Counted from the first letter of the stretch, positions 39,644 to 52,371 are shown. The stretch: DNA of 64,000 bases from Megamerina dolium (GCA_963854835.1 OY978525.1:90484307-90548306), one strand, 5' to 3'. Notes: generated by a model not told the origin, from the sequence alone. Made by a program: numbers and translations.

Positions 39644-40639
39644 TATATGTATATGTATGTAAGTGCATAGTTGTTTCTATATATCTATCTATAAGTACAA
39701 AGAAGATACTTGTCAATAAATAACAGACAGCCAACGTCAGAAGATGATGGCGACACACCAGTTATAGCGATAACATGGTAACAAACAAATATCATAGCGT
39801 GATATATAACAATTGAAACAATAATAACAAAAATAATAATAGCAACAACAATTGAAAATAACAAATATCATATGTACATAGGTACATATAAGGAGCATAA
39901 GCAAATAATAAGATCTCAATGTTCGTCCATATCCCATCATTATCGTTGCCATTGCCGTCAAGCAAATAAAGAAAAAAATATATGTGATAAAAATACTTTG
40001 AGTGTAACATAAGAAGAAAATCAGAAGTAAAGCAAATACTTTTAGTACATTATACATGTATGAGTATGTAGTTGTAAACAGCTGTACCAATAAATATCTC
40101 ATTTGATGGTTACCCAGCAGTAAATTTGTCAATACCTTGCCAACATAAGGCAGTATAGAACAGCTTTGAAGCAAATAAAATCCACATCTCATCGCTTCCA
40201 AAAGTGATTTTAGTACACATCTAGATGGGAGAAAATCTGAGAGAAATATCTTCTTTTGTTTATATTTGTAATTGTAAAATATATACATATATATATATTG
40301 TATTGTATGCATTTAATATGCACTAATAAATTCTGTTAATTATACCACTCCTCAGCCTTTTTTCAGTAGGTTAAAGGAAAAAATAGAATAAGAACAAATT
40401 ATATATTTTTTTCTGTATTGTGTGTTTCGGGATTTAGAGTTGTCGGGATTTTGTCTTGTCTGGATATTGTGTTATATGTATTTCGTGTGGTCGGGATTTT
40501 GTTATGTCTGTATTATGTACTGTCTGCATTGTAACTTGTGGGGATTTTGAAAATTTGACTGTATTTTATCTTATCGGGATTTTGAAAGTCGGGATTATGG
40601 TGTGCTCCCATCTAGATAGCAGTCGAGTCAATTAATAGT

Positions 40640-40716
40640 TAGGGCGGTGGTGCAACCATTGGCTTTGGAATCGGCAGTTCGTCAGTTCAAATCCTGCCGA
40701 GGTAGCTTTTTTATTT
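40640..40716 (+). ncRNA. tRNA-like pol III unit (tRNA pseudogene or SINE head)
   Basis: GGTGCAACCATTGG resembles an A box and CAGTTCAAATCC a B box, with an oligo-T run directly after GAGGTAGC. The T arm pairs poorly and no 7-bp acceptor stem is visible, so it is not a working tRNA. Confidence 0.38.
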
Positions 40717-40845
40717 ATACATATATTTTTTTTTTCATTTTAGAAATAACATATTTGACAAGATTCCAAAACATTTTTACAATATTTTCGAGAAAATTAT
40801 TTTTATAATCACTTTAGTCGACAACATTGTAGTATGATATGTAGT

Positions 40846-40923
40846 GCAACGATAAAGTTCTAACTTTGAGATCGTGGAACCCAGGTTCGAACCCAGGAAT
40901 AAATCGGGAGCATTTTTTTTTTT
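40846..40923 (+). ncRNA. Second tRNA-like pol III unit
   Basis: GTGCAACGAT resembles part of an A box and CAGGTTCGAACCC is a good B box. A T run follows at about 40914. The T stem pairs at four of five positions, but no acceptor stem is evident. Shares the GTGCAAC motif with the unit 200 bp upstream. Confidence 0.38.
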
Positions 40924-41924
40924 TGTTTTTGGTTTTAGGAACATGTTGTAATTCACACTTTGAATTGAATGAAAACATTTTGGCATTACTTGAAAAAACT
41001 TCTACTGAAAGCTGTTCTATGGAATACATTCAAATGTGGCCCGTTTTATATAAAAAATAATTAGAGATAGCATGCAGATGATAAGGATTTCTGGATACCA
41101 TAAAAGGGGTTCTGTAATCGCTTTTCACTCCTTCTATTTTCTATTGGGTGGTTAGACAAATAGTAGTTTGCATACAGATGTGAATAGTCAAACATTTATA
41201 AAAATAATAGGTAAATATGTAGGTATGTACCTAATATGATTTGTCGTGCATATGTAAAAAGTGGTTTTACGCGACAACCAGCATTAACTGGAAGTGCATC
41301 TGTCTAGTCGATGTGATGTGCTGATAATAGCGTATATGTATATAAAACCATACAAATCTATGTAAGGTAAAGTACCGACAGTAACAACACTAATAATATT
41401 AACACTTATATATTAATAAACAAGTAAGTACATAAAATCATACAATGTGCATAAGTAATAAAAAATAAATTCATATAATGATATCTAAATATTATTTCCA
41501 TCTAAATATTATTTATGATATTATTAAATATTATGGACTTCGCAAATACTTATAGATATGCATATTAAGATGGGTCAATTTATATGGAATGAAATTTTGA
41601 CGACCATTTTAGCTTTGCTAAAAAAACCAAAGCTCTAAAATCGTACTTTTAGAACTCATTAGCAAAGCTCTTTCATATAGTCTGAAATTTACGCTTTTCA
41701 CTGACAGTGGTCGTTGACGGCACCGTTAAGCCGCCGTAACGCATATACTAGATGCAACTGGTAGATGTATTTATAATGTTTATCAGCAGTGCTTTATTTG
41801 ACAACTCGCTATCCTTGTGCCAATAACATAGATGCTAAGTTTCCTAAGCAGATTTGATTTGATTTGTATTTTAAATATAAATTTCAAATATTTGGTGTCA
41901 AATATGTTTTACACGATTTTTTCC

Positions 41925-42415
41925 TAACTTTGAGACTTTATTCAAAGTATCTTACTTCGGAAGCTAGATATTTTTCCCATCTTTGAGGAAGCGTATGAAT
42001 TCCATCCCAATAGAAAAATTCATCTTTTGAGACCGAGAACGTATCGATAAAATTTTTCATACCGTCGACTCCGAAGGAATTCTCCATTGATCAAAACAAG
42101 TGGTAGTCAGAGGGGGCAATCTCTGGGCTATACGACGGTTGGGGTAAGACTTCGCATACGCTATTTTCCAAGTCTATTTTCCATTTGCATTGATGGAAAA
42201 TCAATGACTCGTGCTTGGTCACCCATTCCGACTGTTGGTGGTTCAATGATCGCTTCAATTAGATGGGTTGTTGTCGGTAGCATTCCCCATTAATAGTTTC
42301 AACCAGTTTTAGCAACTGATAATACACCACACAATTCTGATCCCACTAAATACGATTTTTTACAAAATCGATTCGAACTCACAACATCATACATAAACCC
42401 TGATTTATTCGACTA
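41925..42415 (-). pseudogene. mariner transposase fossil (C-terminal part)
   Basis: On the minus strand the reading gives CVVYYQLLKLVETING, then PQPSYSPEIAPSDYHLF (third catalytic Asp in PSD), then GVDGMKNFIDTFSVSKDEFF and YWDGIHTLPQRWEKYLASE. These match in order the C-terminal half of mauritiana/cecropia-type mariners. Frameshifts and a stop separate the pieces; the N-terminal half is absent. Confidence 0.74.
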
Positions 42416-44181
42416 CTCGCAACCTTTATGTCAATAAAACGACATAGATACTAAAGATAGCACTTTTATTGTTGTTTCGCCATGTATTTATCAGTACTAG
42501 CTAAGTACGAGTGTCAAATAAAACGCGTTTATAGAATGCTAACGACCACAAAAAAAAATATTCCCATTCAAATATTATTTAGAAAAGCTTTCTGTAGAAT
42601 AACGATAACGATTTCTCAAATTTTACGACAATTTGAAAGAAGGCAGTCATTGCACAATTCGAGTAAAAAACTAAAACAATAGAATTGAGAATAAACACAG
42701 ACTAAATAAATCAATAATATCGTATTGTAGGTATGTAATACTAACGAGCCATAACAGTATGAACAACAGTATTTCCACAACAATTTAAAATTGTTAAAGG
42801 AGCATAGATACACAGTATATGGTGGTAGAGTTCAGCTTATTTTACTGTGCAATGGAAAAATTTGTATAAAGTATAACAAAATATTATACATATGCATACA
42901 TAGATGTATCGTATATAGTATCATGTAGGAGTGCAACGGGTTATGTTAGCATGTAAAATATATATGTACATTAATATAAAATGTAAAATATGAAACACGA
43001 ATCGTGCAAATAAAAAAAAACATCACTAAAACAACTAGCCAACAAACACATAAAATATTTAGCAACAACAAACCAACAGTCAACATCCGACAACAACTCC
43101 CATTCCAATAGAAACGTATTTTACTACTCCACACACACAAATTCACAAAGATTCACATAGTACACTTTAAATGCAAAACTAAAGCAGCAGCACACCATTA
43201 AAAATATTTAAATGCAATAATACGATACCACCGCACAGCAATAATAGACGGTAAGACGTCAGCTGATTCCCATCGGAAAATTAATACAATACATAAAATT
43301 ATACACGTATGAGTATATATGTTGGTAGGAAAATAAATAACACATAGGTACATAACATATACTCATAAGAGAGGAAAAATTAAATACCAATGCATCATAG
43401 CTACACTAATGAGGAATGTAACCGCCTGTTTAAATTTCTTTCTCTTGACACGATAATCCCGAGAACCAATGTAACAAATCCCAGGTTTTTCAAAGCAACA
43501 TTTATAGCCGGGATTTGCATCACTAGTAGATGCATATATGTATATATGTAAATATAGAGTGCAGTATATGAGTGAGTGAGAGTATGTGTGTGTATATACC
43601 CGCGTGAAATAAAACAGCTGACAAAATGTAAAACAAGTACTGGGTTAAAACAAATTACATTAAAAGCAATGTGAGAATAAATAAGTAGATACGAGTACAA
43701 GTAAAAACATGATTGTATGTTAACTTGCTTCTCTCTTTACTTTTATTTTTTTTTTTTTTTGCATTTTACAAATATATTATCTATACAAGGAAACAATTGT
43801 ATTTATTTATTATTAGATAATTAAATTTCATTTGATTTTAATGATGAATGAAATAAACGTCTGTCTGTGCTTATATTGTTTATATGAGTTCTGCATATTA
43901 GTAAAGATAAAGCTGGATAATGATAATAAACCAAAGCTAACAGACTTTCATAAAAGTTTCCTTTCTGACACCCTTTTCTTGTTTTTTATATTAAATATTG
44001 CTGTGGTAGTTTCTTGTTATTCTTTATGAACAACAACAATATACCTTCATAAGTATATATTATTTGTATACCTACTAATAATATGTAATAAATAAAGTAA
44101 TAAAAACTATAAAATATATAAATAAAAACGATTTTATGAAATGACAATTTCGATGGTGAAAATAAAATACACTAAATAATA

Positions 44182-45004
44182 CGAGGGTTGCACTAAAAGT
44201 TCCCGGAAATGATATATCTTGTTTTTAAAAAAAACTTCGAACGCGTGTAACCCAGTTTCTGATGATAGCGTTGACTGCGATATGATGTCCCAAACGTCGA
44301 ACCATCACCTTCGAAAAGAGCTGGAGTTATATTTATGAAGAAAATATAAAAGAATGCATAAAAAAAATGCATATTTCAAGGGGATACATTTCTTTTTTAT
44401 TTTCTGTGGACTTACGTTCTTTGTATAAAGATTTTGTCTAAGAATAGCCTCAGGAAATTTTCTGGCGAATAATTTTCTAGAATACTCTAGCGATCTCCTA
44501 AATGCCATTTTATGCATACGTTCAGACAAAACGTTTATTCAGAGACAAAACGACCTTTAATAATAATAAAATTAATAATAATAATAATATGTGAACAGAC
44601 AACATACTTCGCACCGATATGAATATTAACCCATTTTTCTCATTTATTCTAAAAGCAGTGAGGCAAAAAATGGCTTGAGAATGCAAAAAATTTTGGAGGT
44701 TTTACTGCGACCTATGTAGGTCCTTTGTCCTGAGGCTGAATCATTCCGCCCCAGACAATTACCCTCAAATTGTGTCACAGTTCTATTTGTTTGCACCAAT
44801 TCGCACAACATTTTTGTTTAGCTTCAGTCAAATTGCTACATACTAATGCGAAATCTTTTACGAATACCCAAAGGAAGACTCAATTTCTCATAGATTCGCT
44901 ACAAACTATAATTTTGGATAGTGCTTCTTTGACAAAATCAAATTGAAACTATTCAGCTGATTTTTGATTGGTTCAATTTCCGGAAACTTTTTAGGGTTAC
45001 CTGC
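44182..45004. mobile_element. TIR-bounded relic, mariner-like
   Basis: The left end has GGTTGCACTAAAAGTTCCCG followed by GAAAT. The right end, on the opposite strand, has GGTAACCCTAAAAAGTTTCC followed by GGAAAT. The pair is clearly related over about 26 bp. The left end abuts TA. The 0.8-kb interior has no intact coding sequence. The ends resemble those of mariner-type elements, but the superfamily is uncertain. Confidence 0.5.
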
Positions 45005-46049
45005 ACATAGGAATTAACAAACAAAACAAAAAACGGCAATTAAGCAAAGAAAAAACTGGAAATTTTAAAATATTTTAAAAATTTAAAAATATTTTTTAAT
45101 GAAAAAAATACGATCAAAACAATTTTTTTTCCTTGTCTTTCTTAAATTCCTAAAAAATCATACAAATAGAGCAATAAGTTTAAAGTCTAAATATTTAATA
45201 TAAAAATATATTTTAAGAATAAAAACATATTGTATGCATATTCACATTATCTATGTAGATATTTATATTTTTCTTTAAATTTATTTGTTTATTATTATTC
45301 AGTTTAATTTTCATATGTAACGCATACGACAAGTTGGAAAATTTTCTCACTGAAATCTTTTAGGATTGGCTTCCTTAAAAAAAAAGAAAGGAATCCAGGT
45401 ACATATTTAAATAAAATCGTAATTATTTATATGTGCGAGCATGGGAAAAAAATTGCATCGAAAATAAATAGTTGAATACCCACATTAGCTAACAGCAGTA
45501 GCAAGCAACATGCCACAACACAACACAAATCTATGACATCGCATCACATAGTTACATACTTTTTATATCTTATGTATATAGATTTATATCTTCTATATAC
45601 ATATACTATACATGCTAATAATACATATATACAACACAACGTTTTCAATTTATTTTCGTCATTTAGTCAATTGAAAAAAATTTATTTTAAACACACGCGG
45701 CGGCAACAACGATCGCGATAGCTATATACATAGTATATAATAAAATGATGAGCAAAATAAGAAAAAGAAAAATTAAATAAAATAATCAAAAGAAAAAAAA
45801 CTGGCCAAGAAAAATAAAAAATTAATAAATACATATTTATTTATAACTTGATTGTTTTTCGTTGTTGTTGTTGTTCTTGTTATTACTGTTATACGCTATT
45901 GATATGAACAAAGAAATCGATGAAGAAGAAGGTAATTCGAATATGTGATAAATGCAAAAACAGCTGATGACGATAAAAGCTAGAAAGTAGTATCTATCTA
46001 GCTTTATATACATTCGTATGTATATATATGTATTCTTATACTCGTGTAA

Positions 46050-46053
<4 letters not shown>

Positions 46054-46112
<59 letters not shown>
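46054..46112. repeat. (TA)n(TG)n compound microsatellite
   Basis: About 27 bp of TA followed by 16 TG units. Confidence 0.94.
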
Positions 46113-46115
<3 letters not shown>

Positions 46116-46935
46116 ATGTATAAACATATTGGCTATTGTTAGCTAAATGGTTAACTGTGACTGCGACTGTTGCTTAACTTAAAGTATATTGTAATTATGT
46201 ATGTATGTATGAGAATGTGTTTCTGAGCTGCTATTACTGTTGCTCTTAGAAATATTTTCCCCACTTCTCTCTCTCTTGTTTACACTCTCTTGATTTCAAA
46301 AAAACAAGAATTTGCTCAAGAGCTACATACCTAGATACACAAGTTGAACAGAGTTGAATTGGCGCACATTTGTAAGTAACCAAATAAACAAAAAAAACAA
46401 CACCTCAGAGGTTACAACAATATATCAGAAAAATTAAAAATTAGGTAATCAATCCATAAGTATTCAATGCTGAGATTTATTCATCAATTATGAGTATTAC
46501 ATGCATTCTGCATCAATCTCTCTCTGTCTCTCACTCTCTGTTTTTAGTTCTCTTTTTTCTCTCTCTCTCTCTCTCTCTTTTAATTAAATTTTGTATACTT
46601 ATATGTACTTTTTAGTTTTTCTTCACAAACACATGATAATATTTGCTATTGCAGCAATTTAATAACACCTTAAGGTCAGCGAAAAAGAATTTTTGAAAAA
46701 CGAGTTTATTATTATACGACACCAAATCAATTTTCTTCGTTTAACAATTTACATATGAGTATGTCTTTGAATAAGAGTACACAATTCGTGAGTAGATTTA
46801 TCTCATAGATAAACGACACGCTAATGTCTGCATAAGAAAAATAGAATAGAATTTTGATCGGAAAATTGAAATACCGTACGATGATTATAATACAAATGCG
46901 ATATTTGACAACGCGTTAACCGCACCAACCAAGCT

Positions 46936-46976
46936 GACTGAACTGAACTGAACTGAACTGAACTGAACTAAACTGA
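46936..46976. repeat. (ACTGA)n pentanucleotide microsatellite
   Basis: Seven to eight ACTGA units, the last ones degenerate. Confidence 0.9.
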
Positions 46977-47714
46977 AGTGAATGTTGAATTGAAACGCTC
47001 CGAACTTATAAAGAAGAGACTACAATAATGTTGTGGATGGCCAGCAACTACTACGACACAACGACGACAACAACCACAGCAACAGTCTAATGGCGATAAC
47101 AGCTATGTCGAATACGACAACGGCGACAACAACGACGACTACTAAAACGACAGCACTAATGGCACTCATATGTGACGGTCACGATACAGTTTCTCAAATA
47201 TTCTTCATCATTTTTTACATTCACTAGAGTATGCAGATGTTTTTTCTTTTTTTGTAGAAGAATTGTGCTCACTCTTTGAATATCGCAGAACAATAACAAC
47301 AATATGATAAGCACTATTCAAAATTAATATTATTTGTGTATATCTTTTTTTTTCATAACCAAAAATTAATATAATCTATAAATATACATGTACGAGCAGA
47401 AGAAACCTTAAAATTGTAAAATAATGCAATTGCAGCTTAACCAAACCACCACTGAGCCACATTGGCAATACAATGCAATACAGTGCAGACATCAGTTAGT
47501 AGACCAATACATACAGATGTATGTGTGTATAGTAATATACATGTTATATAAAAAATATCACTCATTCACATATACCATAAACAATTGCATAGTGCATCCA
47601 ACTGCAAGAGAAAATTACACACACAAAAAAAAGAGAATGAACACTTGCCTTAAAATTCAACTCAAAAATAACTCATATGTACATAAATACATCTATAGTA
47701 ATATGTAATACAAA

Positions 47715-47744
47715 AATAATAATAATAATAATAATAATAATAAC
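47715..47744. repeat. (AAT)n microsatellite
   Basis: Ten AAT units. Confidence 0.9.
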
Positions 47745-47992
47745 TAAGTGGAAAGCCCACTAGAAACAACTGAAAATAAATATGCATGTAAAAGTGTGAT
47801 ACGTATACTATTATTGTAATACATATCATACTCAATCGCACACTGTTTCGCTCACAGTATAATATTTATATACATTCTGCTCTCAAACGTCACTTGAAAT
47901 ATGTTGATATATACAGAAATTAACAAAAAAAAAACATTAATTAATATTCGCATCATTTTGACACTGACAGCTTTTGACTGTCAGTCAATACT

Positions 47993-48127
47993 ATGTCTTC
48001 ACGGGACAAAGTGAATCACTTTATGCTTGAACAAAGTCAGGCACAAAATAGAGCACTTTTTAAAAATATGAAAAATAATCTGCGAGGCGCAAGCAAATTT
48101 GCCACATTCGTGGATCAAAAACCATAA
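47993..48127 (+). other. Unidentified 44-codon open frame
   Basis: Starts MSSRDKVNHFMLEQSQAQNR and ends with FATFVDQKP before TAA. A hairpin-forming stretch (TTGACACTGACAG and CTGTCAGTCAA) lies just before it. I do not recognise the peptide, and no splice signals clearly tie it to a gene. Confidence 0.2.
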
Positions 48128-48310
48128 CATGATTGTCGTCGTTTGACGCCAATGCATTTACAGTGACATTTTGATGCGCATTTTGAAGTGGTGGTGGTGG
48201 TGAGAAAATTCTCCTATTTTTTGTTTTTCGAAAATGCTGCTATTATGGACAACAACAGAAAGATTGAGCACCGTGCCATACAACCAACTAGAGATGAGCG
48301 CCGTGCGTGA

Positions 48311-48343
48311 ATTTCTCCGTGACACACTGTGTCACGGAGAAAT
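48311..48343. repeat. Subterminal palindrome of the hAT left end
   Basis: ATTTCTCCGTGACACA, one C, then the exact reverse complement: a 16-bp stem with a single-base centre, 22 bp inside the element. Confidence 0.93.
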
Positions 48344-50720
48344 CACGAAAATTTCGTGAATGGGCGTGACTAAAATTTATTCATGCGTAAACGTGTGTGA
48401 GTACAATTTTGCCGTGATTCACGAATTCTTCATATTTCATTTTCGAAAACCTTCTGAAAATTTTAATTCGATTTTTAAATAAAATTAATGTGGCAGCATT
48501 ATTCATCGGTATGGTCAACATATTTTCCCCCTCACTAAAGGTTAAGTTGGCATTACTGTAATTCGCTTGAATACAATTATCCCGAAATTCAGTTCAATTT
48601 GTGAAATCAGTTTCTGGCGTGCAAAAATTTGCATATTGGCAATCAAAATATTTTAAGCGAATTTTGAAGAATATAAGTGTTTATTTAAGCGTTTGCGTAC
48701 TGGTGAGTAAAACAATTAAGCTTAAAATTCCGGTTGTGCCAGTTGAGCGCAAAAAAATTTCTGCACAAAGTAAAACAGCACCCGTGTCAGTGAAACATTT
48801 ATATCCATAGGTAACAATGAGTGGATTTAAAAGGAAACTCGAAATTGAAAGGGATTTAAAGAAAAATCCGGAAATCGCTACAAATTTGCTATGCCAAGCA
48901 AATCCAGAAGCGATGTTTGGACAAGATTTAAAATTATAATTTTCGAAGACAAGTGTGAAAATTTCGCGCAGTGCAATATATGCATTCTGACGTATTCAAC
49001 AAAAGTTGGCACGGGTAGTCTTCTGAGACATAAATGTTCAGCGGTGTTGCAACCAGGTGCCAATCAACGTACGATTACTGACTTTGGCGTGAAGAAAATT
49101 TCGGAGAAAACCAAACAATCACTTATTAAAGCACAAATAAAATTTATAACCGGAGATTTAAGACCCCTCAGTGTTACAGAAGGTGAGTGGTATTTTAAAT
49201 AAGAAATTTATACTGAGGGCACTTAAAGTGGGGAGTAAGATTCAGTTTATTTATGAAAACTTGAAAATATACGAATGGTGCCCATATTTATATGTATGCA
49301 TATCGTTGAATTACAAATGCAAATAAGATTTTTTGACACATATACATATTGTTAAAATTTAAAAATATGTAAAGTACATCATGCATATTTTGCGCATTTT
49401 ATGAAGCATTGTTAAATAAGATTTGTTTGATTACGATCAAAATTCATTGATTTTATTAAACTTGTCACTTTTTCAGATGAATAAAAAAGCTTTCGAACGG
49501 TGTATGAAGCATAATGGTTTTCAAAAATGCTCAATGTTTAATTGGGATGTAAAAACAAAATTTTGAAATTTTATTATTTTTTATGGATTTTGTGTGAAAA
49601 TAGATTTTTTTAGTTAAGACTCGCATTAGTGCTTCTTATAAGCAATTTGTTTTCAAATGTTTTTTTGTATCATAATTGTTGTATTTTCAGGAGATGGTTT
49701 TAAGCAGCTTGCTCAAACTTTGATTGACATTGGAGCAAAATACGGAAACCAGAACGTGGAAGATATTTTATCGACCAGGCGAGTATAGTCAGAGAAGCTT
49801 TTTGACACTTACTGCTCATTATATTACTGATGATTTTAAATTAAAAACTAATGTCTTAGGGACCAGAGAATTTTTGCTTGGTAAAAAAATAGGGATAAAC
49901 ATTTACAGCTGTTTTGAGGAAATCTTAAGGGATTTTAAAATTGAAAATAAAATTTCAGCAAGTGTTATTGTAACAGACAATGGCGCCAATGTTGTAGCTG
50001 CGTTTAGGAATTACAAAAGGCTGTCGTGTGCATGCCATAATTTAAATTTAGTTATGTCTGATGTTTTAGAAAAAGGGGAAATCCGTCAACTATCCGAATT
50101 GATAGACGCTTCAAAAAAGCTTGTAAGCTACTTTAAGCATTCAGAGCTTAATAACAAATTATCTACATCTTTGAAGCAACATATAAAAACGCGGTGGAAT
50201 TCATTGTTTATAATGTTGTCAAGCATTCAGGAAATGCAGCATGAGATTCAACAACTGCTAATAGAAAGTCATGAACTTCATAAAATGTCCTCAGTAAATT
50301 CAAATTTATTAGAGAAATTACTGGAATTTCTGATTCCTTTCAAATGTTGCTCTGAAAACTTAAGCGGGGAATTATATCCAACTATACACGAATATGTTTT
50401 GTGGTATAAAAAACTTATAAAACAGTGTGAGGTCAATGCGTCTGATTCCGAAGTCATTGCCGAGTTGAAAAGAAATACTGAACTATCTTTAAATAAAAGG
50501 TTTCAGCCAAGTTCAGTTCACTACTTGAGGTTATTTCTAAATCCTCCGTATAAAAAGCTTCAATTCTTACCTCAAGAGCAACGCGAACATATAATATTCA
50601 CTGCAAAAGCAATGCTCGAAGATAACGTAGAAAGCAAACCGAAAAGTAGCGTTAATCATGATGTCAATTTTGAAATATTAAATGATTCTCCCTCTACTTC
50701 CAAAAGGGTTAAAACACATA

Positions 50721-52371
50721 CAGTGGCTCACAGCTTATTTCGTACAGTGTATATATTTTTATGTAAATGGCTGTAACATCGAAACTAAAAAACTTATCGA
50801 TAAGTTTTGAATGTAGATGTCTGTGTATGTGTTTAGTAAACCTAATAAGAAAACGGGGAACCCCAAAAATTGTTCTTTTTGTCATGCAAGAGAGAAAAAC
50901 TATTGATCAGCTGATTTTCAGCTCACATCTTATTTCGTACACAAACTTCAATGTAAGTAAGTTTCATTCTGCCGCGCAGTTACAAAGTTTTTTTGAATTG
51001 TATGAGTTTTTGGACCTTTTTAACTATTATAACAATTTTTATTATTCTTATTTTAAATAGTTAAAGTGCTGTAAATTAAACATTTAGCGTTATGGGTCGT
51101 CGTACAACGATGGAACAGCGTAAACTGGTAATTAACCATTTTAGGAAAGGTCAGAGTGTGCGAAAAATTGCTGAAATGACAAATTTAAGTGCCTCAACTA
51201 TCCAATACATCATTCAACGCTTCATTCGCGAAAATCGGTTGGAGAACAAGGGCAGAGAAGCACCTAATAAGATTTTCAACGCATCAGACGAGCGTTATAT
51301 TGTACGAAAAATTAAGAAAAATCCAAAGTTATCCACTCCGAAGTTGGCTGCAGAGGTTCAGCGTGAAATAGGAAAATCATCCAGTGCTGAAACTGTCCGA
51401 CGTGTGCTGCGCAATCATGACTTGAACGGTCGAGTAGCCCGAAAGAAACCATTCATTTCAAAAATGAATATACAACGCCGACTTGACTACGCCAAAGAGC
51501 ATATTATTAATACTCCTGCGTTCTGGAATACCGTTATTTTCGCGGATGAGTCTAAGTTTAATATTTTTGGCTCGGACGGAATGTCATATGTTTGGCGTAA
51601 AGCGAATACCGAGCTAAACAAGGAGAACCTTAAGCCCACAGTGAAGCATGGTGGCGGTAGCGTGATGGTTTGGGCCTGTATGTCAGCAGCCGGAGTAGGT
51701 GAATTGGTTTTTATTGAGGAAACAATGGACAAAATGAAGTACCTCGAGATTCTGAAAAACAATTTACTTCAAAGTGCAGACAAACTGGGTTTGCGGGAAG
51801 AATTTCGGTACTACCAAGATAATGACCCAAAACATAAATCTGGGATTGTGCAATCTTGGCTTATTTGGAACTGCCCACACTTGATGTCTCCACCACCACA
51901 GTCACCTGACATGAATGTGATTGAAAATCTTTGGTCTATTTTGGACAATAAAATAAGAACACACAAGATTTCTAATAAGCAAGACCTAAAGAAGGTACTG
52001 ATGGAAGAATGGAAAAAAATCACACCAGACATCACTCAAAAATTGGTGGATTCAATGCCAAATAGACTCCAGGCTGTCATTAACGCTAAGGGATGTCAAC
52101 TAAATATTAAAATCAACTTACTTTGTTTTTAGTTTGAACTTAAAGAGACTGTACGAAATAAGCTGTGACATGAATTTTCCTATTTTTTTCTTATTTTATT
52201 TTTTTATAGTGTCAAACACTAAAATTTTGAAAAAGTAAATTTTGGAAAATAAAAAACAAACCTTCCTTTCTAAAATGGCATTTATATTTTGTTCAAATTT
52301 TTGCTATATTAGGAATTACGACTGCAGCAATTTTTAAACTGTCACTGTACGAAATAAGCTGGGAGCCACTG
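50721..52371 (+). mobile_element. Tc1-like element inserted in the hAT transposase gene
   Basis: Flanked by TA at 50719-50720 and 52372-52373 within otherwise continuous hAT sequence. The outer inverted repeats read CAGTGGCTCACAGCTTATTT (left) and CAGTGGCTCCCAGCTTATTT (right, opposite strand). Inner repeats of the CTTATTTCGTACA motif lie about 200 bp inside each end. It is 1651 bp and nearly identical to 24831-26480. Confidence 0.97.
51092..52132 (+). CDS. Tc1-like transposase, almost intact (346 aa, DD34E)
   Basis: The open frame starts at MGRRTTMEQRKLVINHFRKG. Two helix-turn-helix DNA-binding segments lie at about residues 8-50 and 60-110. The catalytic residues are all present: Asp152 (VIFADESKFN), Asp243 (YYQDNDPKHKS) and Glu278 (SPDMNVIENLW), with 34 residues between the last two. 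Length is normal for Tc1 transposases, which cut and paste their element at TA. The C-terminus is slightly altered: the sister copy ends NAKGCHTKY, whereas here a one-base loss gives NAKGCQLNIKINLLCF. Whether that affects activity is unknown. Both element ends are present, so this is the best candidate for an active transposon in the window. It lies on the opposite strand to the host gene. Confidence 0.94.
   Translation: MGRRTTMEQRKLVINHFRKGQSVRKIAEMTNLSASTIQYIIQRFIRENRLENKGREAPNKIFNASDERYIVRKIKKNPKLSTPKLAAEVQREIGKSSSAETVRRVLRNHDLNGRVARKKPFISKMNIQRRLDYAKEHIINTPAFWNTVIFADESKFNIFGSDGMSYVWRKANTELNKENLKPTVKHGGGSVMVWACMSAAGVGELVFIEETMDKMKYLEILKNNLLQSADKLGLREEFRYYQDNDPKHKSGIVQSWLIWNCPHLMSPPPQSPDMNVIENLWSILDNKIRTHKISNKQDLKKVLMEEWKKITPDITQKLVDSMPNRLQAVINAKGCQLNIKINLLCF

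Larger units (their letters stand above)
39646..41924. other. Intronic DNA around the tRNA-like units
   Basis: Apart from the two tRNA-like units, I see only AT-rich sequence and an inverted AGCTTTGCTAA / TTAGCAAAGCT pair at about 41610-41671. The open frames here carry no recognisable domain. Confidence 0.35.
45005..48280. other. Intronic DNA with microsatellites
   Basis: Contains (TA)n(TG)n at 46054-46112, a CT run at 46559-46579, (ACTGA)n at 46936-46976 and (AAT)n at 47715-47744. A short open frame at 47993-48127 is unassigned. Confidence 0.4.
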
